Positions 9,247 to 18,699 of a DNA stretch of 64,000 nucleotides are shown piece after piece. The DNA is from Levilactobacillus namurensis DSM 19117 (GTDB lineage Bacteria; Bacillota; Bacilli; Lactobacillales; Lactobacillaceae), in contig NZ_AZDT01000010.1 in the NCBI RefSeq assembly GCF_001434785.1, positions 1 through 64,000 of the forward strand, written 5' to 3'. Positions within the stretch are counted from its first letter, which is position 1, and each line of letters starts with the position of its first letter. The notes under the pieces were generated by a model, which was not told the DNA's origin, did not search any database, and saw only the letters and a program-made list of their open reading frames with translations. The position numbers and the translations under genes were made by a program.

Positions 9247-9753
9247 TTAGATATTTGCAATCTGTTGCAAGACTTTTCCGTTGCTGTACTGGAACGTCAG
9301 GTAACAGAGCTTTCCATTTCGACTCAAATAACTCACTTGCCAAGCCGGCTTCCCGTTAAAGATACTCAAAGCCGCTGACAAAACCTTCTTAGGGTTACGT
9401 TGCCAGACCCGTTGAAGTACCGCATTGCGTGAAAGCCCGGCACTTTGTTTCAACACAGTCACGTTCTTCCCCGTCTTGGGAATCACGGCGTAAACGTTTT
9501 GCTTGGCCTTATTCTGTCCCGCGACCGTGTAGTACGTGGTATCCAGGTTGGTCCAATAGAAGTCGGTGGTCTTGGTCAGCTTCCCCGACTTCTTCGCGAT
9601 GCGTTCCGCTCGCGTCTGCGCTTGATTGAACGGACGCGTTGCCCGCTGAATCACGTAACCCCCACTTAACAGCAACACTAACACCACTACTAAGACCGTT
9701 AGGAGTCCCCAATGCCGTGGCCGGCGTCGTCGTTGGTACTGTTGTCTCATCAC
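9247..9753 (-). CDS. TseB/YpmB-like membrane-anchored protein (DUF5590, PepSY-type)
   Basis: 168 aa with a basic N-terminus (QQYQRRRRPRHW), one transmembrane segment (residues about 17-37) and an extracellular domain of about 120 residues with the YxVxxxxGK and WQVSYLSRNGKLCYLTF patterns of the YpmB/TseB family. In Bacillus subtilis TseB is linked to the elongasome penicillin-binding protein PBP2A. Synteny with dinG and the aminotransferase is conserved in lactobacilli. Start is uncertain between GTG 9753 and ATG 9750; AAGGGAG lies 11-14 bases upstream. Confidence 0.75.
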   Translation of the reverse strand: MMRQQYQRRRRPRHWGLLTVLVVVLVLLLSGGYVIQRATRPFNQAQTRAERIAKKSGKLTKTTDFYWTNLDTTYYTVAGQNKAKQNVYAVIPKTGKNVTVLKQSAGLSRNAVLQRVWQRNPKKVLSAALSIFNGKPAWQVSYLSRNGKLCYLTFQYSNGKVLQQIANI

Positions 9754-9797
9754 TTGTCATCGTACTCCCTTATTCAGATTCAATTAGATTCATTATA

Positions 9798-12641
9798 TCA
9801 AATTTCCGGGGTCGTCTCTGAATCCGGAGTCGGCTTTTCAAAAAACTTAACTAGCCCCTGGGTCAACATCCCCACATCGCCAACTGTCCGGGGCATCTCC
9901 TTCGGTAGGGCCCGTAAAATGCTCTGGCCGTACTGTCGCTCGACTAAGCGCTGGTCCAAGATCACCACCGCACCATGGTCCCGTGGTGTTCGAATCAACC
10001 GCCCAACGCCTTGCCGCAACTTCAAAGTCGCGGCTGGCAACGCGGCGTTATAGAACGGGTTCTTTCCCTGGGCTTCTAGGCGCGCATAGTTGGCCTTGAT
10101 GAAGACGCGATCCGGCGAGTCAAAAGGCAACCGGGTCACAATCAACAGTTCCAACTGCTCTTCCGGTAAATCAATGCCTTCCCAGAAGCTCGCCGCCCCT
10201 AAGAGCACGGAATCGTTTCCCGTTGAGAAACGCTTAGCAATTCGTTCCCGGCTACCACTGATTCCTTGCGCGAGGATCTCTCGCTGGGCGAATTCTGGCT
10301 GCTGGGTCAACTGCTCATAGACCCGTTCAATAACGTTCAAGGAGTTGAACAAGACCAGGGTCTGTTTGTGCACAGCCCCCGCCAACTGCGTGATAGCACT
10401 TACCAAGTAAGTGACGTAGTCGTCCGGCGCCACCCGCGTCAGGTTCGGCCCTGAATCAGCAACTAACAAGTGTGATTGGTGGGCGTAATCGAAACTACTC
10501 CGCATCCGGTGCGTGGCAGTGGTCTGACGGTCTAAATCGAACTGATCTAAGACATACTGCGACCGCCCCGAAGAAAAGAGGGTCGCCCCCGTTAGAAGTA
10601 CGGGTTGAAAGGCATCATAGATGCGCGATTGTAAGAATCCCTGCGTGGCTAATAACCCACTGGCCAGTTGGAGACTACTGCGGTCGCCTACGTGATTGAT
10701 AGTGACCCAGAACAGCTCACTGGTCGTATCGGGCGTTGCCTGGTCGAAGATACCTAGTAATCGCTGTAACAGGTCGTCAATCACGTGCAACCGGGTGTCT
10801 AACCGTTCGAACAGGTACCGTTGAGAAGCAACGAACCGTTCGTGCTCCTGATCAAAGCGCTCCCGAATCGTTCCGAGTTGCACCAGGAGGGCCAAGTCAC
10901 CATCCCGTAACTGTTTCAACGTAGGGGCCAAATCTTGCGTGGCGTCAAATAAGGCTCGAGCGGGAACCAACTCTTCAATCGGCGCATTCTGGGTGTTCCC
11001 CCGCTTAGCCGCCAAGAACTTCAAAAAGAGGTGGTTGACCACCGTGGTCAGGGCCTGTTCCAGGTCTTGGCTAGTGGTCAACAAGCGCTGAATCGTCTGA
11101 GTCGTGGCCTGATCCTGGGCGAACAACGCCAAGAGGTTCGGGCCAATCTCCCGACTGATATCCCGCTGCACATGGTGTAACTCATTCATGATTTGCGCAA
11201 ACTTCACCTGAGTCCGACGCTGGCGCAAGGTACTCTCCGAAAGGTGTTGCGCTTCGTCGATCACCAGGTACGGCCGATTCAATTGCTCGCCCAACTCATG
11301 CGCGTGTTCGCTAAGGTAGGCGTGGTTGACAATCACAAACTGAGCTTGCTTCAATGCTGAATCCCGCCGCCGAATGAAGTCATCCTGATAGAAGGGATTG
11401 TCCGGTTGAACGGCTCCCTCATGAACGATTTCCTGGAAATACGGTGCCCGGTACGTTGCCAAATGCAATTCATCGAGGTCCCCGGTCGTAGTCATGGTCA
11501 ACCAGACCAATAACCGTAGCTTTAAGAGCTGGGTCTGCTTGGAAGTCTCATCTAATGCCAACGTGGTGGCAAACCGTTGCAGGTCCAGGTAGTGACGACT
11601 CCCCTTGACCAGCACGGCGTTGACCGGAAACGGAACAATCTGCTTCAATAACGGAATCGTTTGTTCCATTAATTGTTCTTGCAATAACGTCGTGGCCGTA
11701 CTAATGACGACCGCCCGCCCAGTTTGCCCCAAAAAGGCCATGGGGAAAGTGTACCCCAGACTCTTCCCGATACCAGTGGGGGCTTCGACCACCATCTGTT
11801 TGACGGGGTGCTGATCAGCAGCGGCGTAATTATTATAGATGTAATTCATCATTTTAGCCTGCTCCGCCCGCCATTCAAGGTTGTCGGGCATCAGCTTTTG
11901 TTTTTGTTTCTTAGTCTTGGGATACTGAATCGGCGCGGTTAGCGGTGTCGGCTCCACCTCTGGCACTTTCCGCAACGCCAACCCGTTCTTCAGGTATAAG
12001 AAGTCGGGTAGCTTACGGGGATGTTGCACGTTGAGATCTCGTGCGACCGTAAAAAGCCGGGCCGTTTCGCGTGGCAGATCCGTCTGTAGATCAATCATCT
12101 GCTGTAACGTGACTAACGGTAATGCCCGTAACCGCCGAAATAGGAAGATAAAAAGTTCAGCCGTGGCACTCGCATCGCTATCCGCTGAGTGGGGATTATC
12201 GTGTTCAATGTTGAAATACCCGCTCAGGTCTCGCAACCGAAAGCTGGGCGCCGTTGGCAACAGAATCTGGCTCAAAGAAACCGTGTCCAAGGCTTCAATC
12301 TCCAGCTCTGGGTAGCCTACCCGAGCCAGTTCAGCGTTCACGAAGGGAAAATCGAAGTTAACGTTATGGGCCACGAAGACCGTATTGGTCAACAGGCTAT
12401 ACAGGGTCCCCGCCACATCATCGAATAAGGGGGCGTGTCGAACCCGGGCGTTGCTGATACCCGTCAACCGTGAAATGGCCGCTGGAATCTCACGTAGCGG
12501 ATTCACATCGGTCTCAAAATGATTAATAATTTTATTATGCTGGACGAAAACGCATCCGATCTGAATAATGCGGTCGCCATCTTGCACACTGGTACCGGTG
12601 GTTTCGATGTCGACCACCGCGTAGACCGTGTCTTGATCCAT
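9798..12641 (-). CDS. dinG: DinG-family helicase with N-terminal DEDD exonuclease domain
   Basis: 947 aa. Residues 1-180 are a DEDD exonuclease of the DnaQ type (VVDIETTGTS, then HNVNFDFPF and HSADSDASAT). The XPD/DinG-like helicase follows with Walker A EAPTGIGKS near 290, a DEAH-like VIDEAQHLSES near 465, and motif VI QGVGRLIRTPRDHG near 895. No four-cysteine iron-sulphur cluster is apparent between motifs I and II, as in other Firmicutes DinG proteins, which act as 3'-5' exonucleases rather than helicases (established for Staphylococcus aureus DinG). Likely role is repair of DNA ends. It heads the dinG-tseB-aspB run. Confidence 0.92.
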   Translation of the reverse strand: MDQDTVYAVVDIETTGTSVQDGDRIIQIGCVFVQHNKIINHFETDVNPLREIPAAISRLTGISNARVRHAPLFDDVAGTLYSLLTNTVFVAHNVNFDFPFVNAELARVGYPELEIEALDTVSLSQILLPTAPSFRLRDLSGYFNIEHDNPHSADSDASATAELFIFLFRRLRALPLVTLQQMIDLQTDLPRETARLFTVARDLNVQHPRKLPDFLYLKNGLALRKVPEVEPTPLTAPIQYPKTKKQKQKLMPDNLEWRAEQAKMMNYIYNNYAAADQHPVKQMVVEAPTGIGKSLGYTFPMAFLGQTGRAVVISTATTLLQEQLMEQTIPLLKQIVPFPVNAVLVKGSRHYLDLQRFATTLALDETSKQTQLLKLRLLVWLTMTTTGDLDELHLATYRAPYFQEIVHEGAVQPDNPFYQDDFIRRRDSALKQAQFVIVNHAYLSEHAHELGEQLNRPYLVIDEAQHLSESTLRQRRTQVKFAQIMNELHHVQRDISREIGPNLLALFAQDQATTQTIQRLLTTSQDLEQALTTVVNHLFLKFLAAKRGNTQNAPIEELVPARALFDATQDLAPTLKQLRDGDLALLVQLGTIRERFDQEHERFVASQRYLFERLDTRLHVIDDLLQRLLGIFDQATPDTTSELFWVTINHVGDRSSLQLASGLLATQGFLQSRIYDAFQPVLLTGATLFSSGRSQYVLDQFDLDRQTTATHRMRSSFDYAHQSHLLVADSGPNLTRVAPDDYVTYLVSAITQLAGAVHKQTLVLFNSLNVIERVYEQLTQQPEFAQREILAQGISGSRERIAKRFSTGNDSVLLGAASFWEGIDLPEEQLELLIVTRLPFDSPDRVFIKANYARLEAQGKNPFYNAALPAATLKLRQGVGRLIRTPRDHGAVVILDQRLVERQYGQSILRALPKEMPRTVGDVGMLTQGLVKFFEKPTPDSETTPEI

Positions 12642-12875
12642 GTCTGCTCACCAATTTCTGCACAAATGCGATTATAACTGGCACTATGATACACCACTTA
12701 AGCCGCCAACGCTACGCTTCACCCTGCAATGGCCAGATATCTTCCGTAAAAGGGTATAGAAAGGATTAATTTTTTACGCTTCCGGGGATTTTAGCCGGCA
12801 AAACTAGCGCAATAAGGGTGAGTAGAGTATGATATTTGAGTAGAATAAATCGAAATAGAAAGTGAGCGAGCGCAA

Positions 12876-13823
12876 TTGAAGAAGTCGGTCATTGGGAAAA
12901 GCAATGCCAAAATCATTCTGTTGGGTGACCACAGTGTCGTCTATGGTCAACCCGCCATTGCCCTCCCCCTCCCTTCCGTGACCACGACCGTTCAGATGAC
13001 GGCCACCACGGCGGGGCAGACGATTGCCAGTCGATACTTCGACGGTCCCATCGCCCAATTAAATCACCACCTTGCCGGGGTCGTGGCGTTAATCACGACC
13101 CTTTTAGAACGGTTTGACGGTACCCAGACCCCCTTTCATATGACCATCACCAGTGATCTGCCAGCCGAACGGGGAATGGGGTCTTCCGCAGCCGTTGACG
13201 TGGCCATCACCCGGGCCATGTATCAGTTCTTCGACCGGCCCCTATCCCGGAGTACCCTCTTGGATACCGTGGCCATTGGCGAAAAGATCACCCACGGAAA
13301 CCCTAGCGGCATCGACGCCGCAACCTCTAGTTCTGCGGTGCCTGTCTGGTTGATTCCTCACCAGACCTTGCAACAGTTATCCTTCCACCTAAACGGCGTC
13401 TTAGTCATCGCCGATAGCGGCGTGAAGGGCCAGACGGGGCAAGCCGTGGCTGCCGTCGCCCGTCGTAAGACCACGTTCCCGCAGGTGACCAATCAACAGA
13501 TCAACACGCTCGGACAGCTTAGTTATACCGCTCGGGAGTGCCTGGCGGATAATCAGATTACCCGCCTGGGCGCAACGCTCAATACCGCCCAAGAACAGTT
13601 AAGCGGCTTGGGTGTCAGCTCCCCCGAACTGGACCACCTGATCACGGTTGCCCGGGAAGCCGGAGCTTTAGGCGCGAAGCTTACGGGAGGCGGCATGGGC
13701 GGTTGCATGATTGCGTTATGTGCCGACCAAGCCAGCGCCCAACGGGTCAAGCACGCATTGCTCACCCACGGGGCAACCGCAACCTGGACAGAAGTCTTTC
13801 AAGACGAGGAGGAACCCGCATGA
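12876..13823 (+). CDS. mvk: Mevalonate kinase
   Basis: 315 aa GHMP kinase catalysing ATP-dependent phosphorylation of mevalonate, the first phosphorylation in isoprenoid synthesis. Visible: N-terminal KIILLGDHSVVYGQPAIALP with the substrate-binding His/Tyr, the phosphate loop RGMGSSAAVDVA near residue 95, catalytic Asp in GNPSGIDAA near 145, and the C-terminal GHMP motif GAKLTGGGMGGCM near 270. The only start in frame with a family-like N-terminus is TTG at 12876, behind a weak GTGAG. It is the first gene of the mvk-mvaD-pmk-fni operon and overlaps mvaD by 4 bp. Confidence 0.95.
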   Translation: MKKSVIGKSNAKIILLGDHSVVYGQPAIALPLPSVTTTVQMTATTAGQTIASRYFDGPIAQLNHHLAGVVALITTLLERFDGTQTPFHMTITSDLPAERGMGSSAAVDVAITRAMYQFFDRPLSRSTLLDTVAIGEKITHGNPSGIDAATSSSAVPVWLIPHQTLQQLSFHLNGVLVIADSGVKGQTGQAVAAVARRKTTFPQVTNQQINTLGQLSYTARECLADNQITRLGATLNTAQEQLSGLGVSSPELDHLITVAREAGALGAKLTGGGMGGCMIALCADQASAQRVKHALLTHGATATWTEVFQDEEEPA

Positions 13824-14797
13824 CGGCAGCAGTAACGGCTCGGGCCCATACCAACATCGCATTAGTCAAATACTGGGGAAAAGCCGATACTGACCTGATT
13901 ATTCCCCAAACCGATAGTTTATCGTTAACGTTGGACCAATTTTATACGGATACGCAAGTTCAATTCGACGCCGCCTTAGACCATGACGTGGTTGTGGTCA
14001 ACGGCCAAGTCTTAACCGACCAAGCTAGTCGCAAGGTCCGCCACGTCCTCGACATCGTGCGAGACCTCGCGGGGATTACGACTTATGCCACCGTAACCTC
14101 CACGAACCATGTTCCCATGGCCGCGGGCTTGGCCTCCTCGGCTTCTGCCTTTGCGGCGCTAGCGGGGGCCGCTAGTCGGGCTGCGGGCTTACGGCTCACA
14201 CCACGCGACCTATCCCGGTTGGCCCGGCGCGGTTCAGGATCGGCAACGCGCTCAGTCTACGGGGGCTTCGTTGAATGGCATGCCGGCCATGATGACGCCT
14301 CCTCTTACGCCAAACCGTTAATGGAAGACGTCGACTGGCCCATCGCTATGGTGGCGCTAGTGCTCGACCCGCGTCAAAAGAAGGTCAGTTCGCGTCAAGG
14401 CATGCAAACCAGCGTCACAACGTCACCATATTACCCGGCTTGGCGCGAAATCGTTCAACAGGACTTAACAGCGATTCGCCCGGCCATCTTAGCCCATGAT
14501 TTCACAACCACGGGCGAGATTCTCGAAACCAACGCCATGCGGATGCACGCGCTCACCCTGAGTGCCAATCCCCCGTTCAGTTACTTCAACGGTGACAGTC
14601 TAGCCGCTATGCAAACCGTCCGGGAACTGCGCGACGCAGGGCATGCCTGCTACTACACCCTAGATGCAGGGCCCAACGTCAAGATTTTTTGTGAAACGAC
14701 CGAGCTTCCCGCCATTACACAACGACTGTCTGACCAATTCGGGACCGACCGCGTTTTAGTCGCCCACCCCGGACCAGGCATTCAGTGGCTGGATTAA
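13820..14797 (+). CDS. mvaD: Diphosphomevalonate decarboxylase
   Basis: 325 aa. Converts mevalonate-5-diphosphate to isopentenyl diphosphate with ATP. The N-terminus AHTNIALVKYWGKAD is diagnostic (ALVKYWGK contains the conserved substrate lysine), AAGLASSASAFAALA near residue 100 is the phosphate loop, and RGSGSATRSVYGGFVEW near 137 is the substrate loop. The catalytic Asp is in TLDAGPNVKIF near 283. ATG at 13820 overlaps the mvk stop (ATGA) and follows GAGGAGG by 7 bases, so translation is coupled. In-frame starts further upstream lie inside mvk and are rejected. Confidence 0.96.
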   Translation: MTAAVTARAHTNIALVKYWGKADTDLIIPQTDSLSLTLDQFYTDTQVQFDAALDHDVVVVNGQVLTDQASRKVRHVLDIVRDLAGITTYATVTSTNHVPMAAGLASSASAFAALAGAASRAAGLRLTPRDLSRLARRGSGSATRSVYGGFVEWHAGHDDASSYAKPLMEDVDWPIAMVALVLDPRQKKVSSRQGMQTSVTTSPYYPAWREIVQQDLTAIRPAILAHDFTTTGEILETNAMRMHALTLSANPPFSYFNGDSLAAMQTVRELRDAGHACYYTLDAGPNVKIFCETTELPAITQRLSDQFGTDRVLVAHPGPGIQWLD

Positions 14798-14870
14798 ACG
14801 AAACGAACGAATTTAAAACACTCTACATTTATGCTAAAGCGACCGCGTGTCGCAGAAGGGACCTGATTCT

Positions 14871-15944
14871 TTGATTTCCGCTCAAGCACCCGGAAAATTA
14901 TACATTGCTGGGGAGTATGCCGTGGTCGAACCCGGCTACCCAGCAATCATTGTCGCGCTTAACCAGTTTGTAACCGTGACAATCGAGGAAAGTCACGATT
15001 ATGGGCGTATTGCGTCCAAACAGTACCAAGAAAATTCCCTCTACTGGGAACGCCAAGGAACCGAACTGGTTTTCGATAACCGGGACAATCCCTTCCACTA
15101 CATCCTGTCGGCGATTCGCCTCACAGAACAGTACGCCCAGGCCCTGGGTAAGCCCTTAGGTATCTATCACCTAAACGTCAATAGTGACTTAGATAGTGCC
15201 GATGGCAAGAAGTACGGCCTAGGCTCTTCAGCCGCCGTCACCGTAGCGACCGTTAAGGCCCTGTGCCAGTTCTACGATATTCACCTCAGTCAAGACCAAC
15301 TCTTTAAGTTGGCCGCCATCGCGCACCTGGATGTTCAGGGTAACGGGTCTTTGGGTGACATTGCCGCATCAGTCTACGGTGGTTGGATTGCTTATCGGGC
15401 CTTCGACCGGGACTGGTTGGCCTCTGCTCGCCGTGAACTCACGCTCATCGACTTGCTTAACACCGATTGGCCGGGACTTGAGATTGAACTGCTGACACCG
15501 CCCGCTCCGCTGCGCCTTCTGATTGGTTGGACCGGTTCACCGGCCTCGACCTCTCATCTAGTTGACCGCATCGCCCTATTCAAAGCAACCCGTCGCAAGA
15601 GCTACCACCAGTTCTTAGACGAAAGCCGCGATTGCCTGCACCGCATGATCCAAGGGTTTCATAATGGGGATCTGGTGGCCATCCAACGCGAGATTACGTT
15701 TAACCGGCAATTACTGAACCAGTTAGCCCACTCCAGTCATGTGACCATTGAGACCAAGCTCTTGAAGACCATGTGTGACACGGCTGTGACCCTGGGTGGA
15801 GCCGCAAAGTCTTCCGGTGCAGGGGGCGGCGACTGCGGCATCGTGATCATCGATGCTGCTAAGGACCTCGCTAAGCTCCTACATGACTGGGAACAACGCG
15901 GGATCGAACCCCTGAAGTTAAACGTTCACCACGTCACCGAATAA
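14871..15944 (+). CDS. pmk: Phosphomevalonate kinase
   Basis: About 357 aa GHMP kinase that makes mevalonate diphosphate. N-terminus ISAQAPGKLYIAGEYAVVE, ATP loop KYGLGSSAAVTVAT near residue 115, and the C-terminal GAAKSSGAGGGDCGI match bacterial phosphomevalonate kinases. The TTG at 14871 is preferred because AGAAGGG lies ten bases upstream and the protein then begins like its relatives. A GTG at 14847 would add eight residues with no ribosome-binding site. A 73-bp gap from mvaD and a 29-bp gap to fni suggest one operon. Confidence 0.94.
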   Translation: MISAQAPGKLYIAGEYAVVEPGYPAIIVALNQFVTVTIEESHDYGRIASKQYQENSLYWERQGTELVFDNRDNPFHYILSAIRLTEQYAQALGKPLGIYHLNVNSDLDSADGKKYGLGSSAAVTVATVKALCQFYDIHLSQDQLFKLAAIAHLDVQGNGSLGDIAASVYGGWIAYRAFDRDWLASARRELTLIDLLNTDWPGLEIELLTPPAPLRLLIGWTGSPASTSHLVDRIALFKATRRKSYHQFLDESRDCLHRMIQGFHNGDLVAIQREITFNRQLLNQLAHSSHVTIETKLLKTMCDTAVTLGGAAKSSGAGGGDCGIVIIDAAKDLAKLLHDWEQRGIEPLKLNVHHVTE

Positions 15945-15973
15945 CCTACCTAGATTGAAGGAGATGGTCCGTC

Positions 15974-17023
15974 ATGGTCTTATCACGTCACGCGCATCGT
16001 AAGGACGAGCACTTATCGCTCGCTGAAAAATTCTATACCGCTCATGCGACCAGCCAATTCGACCAGCTACGGTTCATTCACCAAAGTCTTCCCGAAATGG
16101 CGGTCGCCGATGTTCATTTAGCGACCCACTTAGGCCCGTTAACGTTACCCTCACCCTTACTGATCGAAGCCATGACCGGCGGGAGTCCCCGGACGGGCAA
16201 GGTCAACGCAGCGCTAGGACGGATCGCCGCCCAAACGGGGATGGCGGTGGCCAGCGGCTCTCAGAGTATCGCCTTAAAGGATGAGCAAGCGATTCCCACT
16301 TTTACGGTACTGCGGGAAAATAATCCCGACGGTATCGTCTTCGCCAACATTGGTGCCGGGCATACTGCCCAAGACGCTCAGCGCGTGGTCCAGATGTTGG
16401 CCGCCAACGCCCTAGAAGTTCACGTTAACGTTGCACAAGAGCTGGTCATGCCCGAAGGTGACCGCGACTTTCACTGGTTAGACGCCATTGGTGAGACCGT
16501 CGCCCTCTTGGACGTACCCGTCATCGTCAAAGAAGTGGGCTTTGGAATGGCACGTGAAACGCTCCACCAGTTGGCGAACGTTGGCGTGCACTACGTTGAC
16601 TTGGGTGGCCGTGGCGGCACGAACTTCATCGACATTGAAAACTTCCGCCGACCGGAGAAGGAACTCAGCTACCTCAATGGTTGGGGGCAATCTACCGTGG
16701 AATCCTTACTGGAAGCCCGGGCAGTTCCCCAACTCCAGACGATAGCTACCGGCGGCGTGCGTCACCCGTTAGACGTGATTAAGGCGCTGGCCTTAGGCGC
16801 CAACGTGGTGGGCACCGCCGGCCAGGTCCTCCACAGCCTACTGAAGACCGATGAAGCCACCACGACTCACCGGTTACAGGCCTGGCAGACAGAATTGCGG
16901 ACCATCATGACCCTCTTGGGCGCGCCAGACTTGGCCACCCTACGGCAACGACCGCTCCTATATTCGCCAGAACTCCTGGCCTATGCGCAACAGCGTCAGT
17001 TACCATTGACCTACAAAAAATAA
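15974..17023 (+). CDS. fni: Isopentenyl-diphosphate delta-isomerase, type II (FMN-dependent)
   Basis: 349 aa. Interconverts isopentenyl and dimethylallyl diphosphate using reduced FMN and NADPH. N-terminal [13 protein letters not shown] contains the conserved RKxEHL motif, [14 protein letters not shown] near residue 62 binds [15 protein letters not shown] near 90, and the Gly-rich [13 protein letters not shown] near 210 and [18 protein letters not shown] near 258 complete the TIM-barrel flavin site. AAGGAG lies nine bases before ATG. It is the last gene of the mevalonate operon and is followed by a strong hairpin. Confidence 0.95.
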   Translation: MVLSRHAHRKDEHLSLAEKFYTAHATSQFDQLRFIHQSLPEMAVADVHLATHLGPLTLPSPLLIEAMTGGSPRTGKVNAALGRIAAQTGMAVASGSQSIALKDEQAIPTFTVLRENNPDGIVFANIGAGHTAQDAQRVVQMLAANALEVHVNVAQELVMPEGDRDFHWLDAIGETVALLDVPVIVKEVGFGMARETLHQLANVGVHYVDLGGRGGTNFIDIENFRRPEKELSYLNGWGQSTVESLLEARAVPQLQTIATGGVRHPLDVIKALALGANVVGTAGQVLHSLLKTDEATTTHRLQAWQTELRTIMTLLGAPDLATLRQRPLLYSPELLAYAQQRQLPLTYKK

Positions 17024-17034
17024 TTACTTCAACA

Positions 17035-17085
17035 CTAAAGATCCCCTTTAACCACACTTAAATCTGGTTAAAGAGGATCTTTAGT
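17035..17085. terminator. Bidirectional hairpin between fni and the DUF805 gene
   Basis: CTAAAGATCC (17035-17044) and GGATCTTTAG (17076-17085) pair, with inner TTTAACCA/TGGTTAAA, between convergent genes. No long T-run follows on the plus strand. Confidence 0.7.
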
Positions 17086-17134
17086 TCAAAACGTTTATTT
17101 TAATACCATTTGTATGACACCCTAAATATTACTC

Positions 17135-18370
17135 TCATGATGCCAAGTTTAGCGTTGTATCGTACTCTTTATGATCATTTTCATCATCTATATTATCTGT
17201 TTCGTAATAAGCAGACCATTTCAGCCGGATTGTGGATAAGTCTTTAACACTATTGAGCTTAGGAATCAAAAAGTATATGTTTCCCTCTCTATTTGCATTC
17301 GCATTAAGTTCCCCATCAAAATCATCACTATCATGCATATCGGCATCTACCTGCTGTCCGTCATTCGTACTCAATGTTCCCTGTGCGGGATAGGTTGTCA
17401 AATCACGACCGGCTCGAATCTTCATATGAACTTTAACAATTCCCTTAAAGTCTGATTTATCACCGTCTTTGTAAGTACCCTCAGTTTTATAAACCGTCAC
17501 TTTGTCAATAACAAAGTTAGTATTTGTCCAACTACTATCACTGAAATCCGTTGCATATTCCTTTTGATCAGCGATATCAATCTTAGCATCGCTCAATTGG
17601 ATACTTTTACTATTATCCTCAGAAGCACTCTCAGTTGAACTCGAATGTTCATCAGCTGTACTTTCAGAATTGGTTGCATGAGCTGTCCCTGTTGCTGTAC
17701 TTGAATACTTACTCATAGTGTCGTTATACGCAACCGTGTTTAAAAAGAATGTTCCCAAAATTGTTAAGGTTCCCAAGACTAACCAATTTTGCCACTTACC
17801 TTGCCATTTACTAGAGTGCGCGTTCTTATCGTAATTCTGCCCCTTAATATCCGTAGGTTTAGCTTGCATAAAAGCTAAAATAACCGCACCAACAACGGGA
17901 AGCATAATAAACCACAAATAGTTACCGGAATGATTCGTATCGTGCAATCGTCGAATAGATGCCGACATCATCATAACTCCTAAGAAAACAATTAGTCCTG
18001 ACGCTAACAACTGAACTGCCAACTGAGGAACATCATACAATTTCAGAGGACTCATCCCAAAACTAAACATTTGGGTTGCTTTAGTTAGCAGAAAACTCCC
18101 CAAAATCAAATTTAAAATAGTGAAGTCCAAAAAAAGCCACCAGTAACTAGCTCTTCCAAGTGTCTTAGAAAAGACAAAAGCATCCTTAATTCCTAAAATA
18201 AAGGCACTCACCATATTAGGATTGGCCTCTACTGGATCTTTTTCATGATTAACTGCCTCCGCTTGATTACCTACTTGAGGCTGCTTGGTACCACATTTTG
18301 AACAAAACTCACTAGTTTTTGACAAAGCCGTTCCACATGATACGCAAAACTTTGGTTCATTAACGTTCAT
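17135..18370 (-). CDS. Zinc-ribbon DUF805 membrane protein with extracellular C-terminal domain
   Basis: 411 aa, three parts. Residues 6-29 form a zinc ribbon (CVSCGTAL...CSKCGTKQ, two CxxC knuckles). Residues about 55-165 are a DUF805 membrane domain with several helices and the typical RRLHDTNHSGNYLW motif. After one more transmembrane helix near 195 comes a Ser/Thr-rich linker and a globular domain (about 250-411) that I cannot assign firmly; it resembles the secreted beta domains attached to streptococcal and lactobacillar lipoproteins. Base composition is clearly more AT-rich than the genes on either side, suggesting recent acquisition. It stands alone, with hairpins on both sides. Function unknown. 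Confidence 0.8.
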   Translation of the reverse strand: MNVNEPKFCVSCGTALSKTSEFCSKCGTKQPQVGNQAEAVNHEKDPVEANPNMVSAFILGIKDAFVFSKTLGRASYWWLFLDFTILNLILGSFLLTKATQMFSFGMSPLKLYDVPQLAVQLLASGLIVFLGVMMMSASIRRLHDTNHSGNYLWFIMLPVVGAVILAFMQAKPTDIKGQNYDKNAHSSKWQGKWQNWLVLGTLTILGTFFLNTVAYNDTMSKYSSTATGTAHATNSESTADEHSSSTESASEDNSKSIQLSDAKIDIADQKEYATDFSDSSWTNTNFVIDKVTVYKTEGTYKDGDKSDFKGIVKVHMKIRAGRDLTTYPAQGTLSTNDGQQVDADMHDSDDFDGELNANANREGNIYFLIPKLNSVKDLSTIRLKWSAYYETDNIDDENDHKEYDTTLNLAS

Positions 18371-18632
18371 TGCCTACTTCTCCCCCTTCGAACGCGAAAT
18401 ATATAATTCCATGCGTTCATTAAACAGTATATTTATCATTTTTCGACTGTTTAATACTACGGGAGGACTTTGGAAAACTCAAACAATGATTGGCAAAAGT
18501 TCATTTTTCGATAGACTTTTATATACTGCAACCGGTTGCTACCCTTCTACGCTAAGGATTAGTACAATTTCAGAATTCAAAGAAATTTTAATTTTTATTA
18601 GCTAGAGTCATTCAAATTACCATAATAACAAA

Positions 18633-18680
18633 AAATGTCGCTTTAAACCGATTACCCGTAATCAATTTAAAGCGACATTT
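18633..18680. terminator. Long perfect hairpin downstream of rsmF
   Basis: AAATGTCGCTTTAAA (18633-18647) pairs perfectly with TTTAAAGCGACATTT (18666-18680). It serves the minus-strand rsmF gene, which ends 20 bp to the right. The AT-rich 260 bp to its left (18371-18632) holds the upstream region of the DUF805 gene and nothing else I can support. Confidence 0.8.
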
Positions 18681-18699
18681 ATCAAGTTTTACATCATCA

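Noticed and set aside
9429-9629. Plus-strand open frame opposite the TseB-like gene
   Set aside because: Arg/Ser/Pro-rich shadow of a GC-rich coding strand, no start signal.
13703-13819. Longer N-terminus for diphosphomevalonate decarboxylase
   Set aside because: Lies wholly inside mvk and lacks a ribosome-binding site; ATG 13820 has GAGGAGG and the family N-terminus.
18285-18605. Plus-strand open frame of 106 codons
   Set aside because: Overlaps the real minus-strand DUF805 gene start, no ribosome-binding site, no family resemblance.
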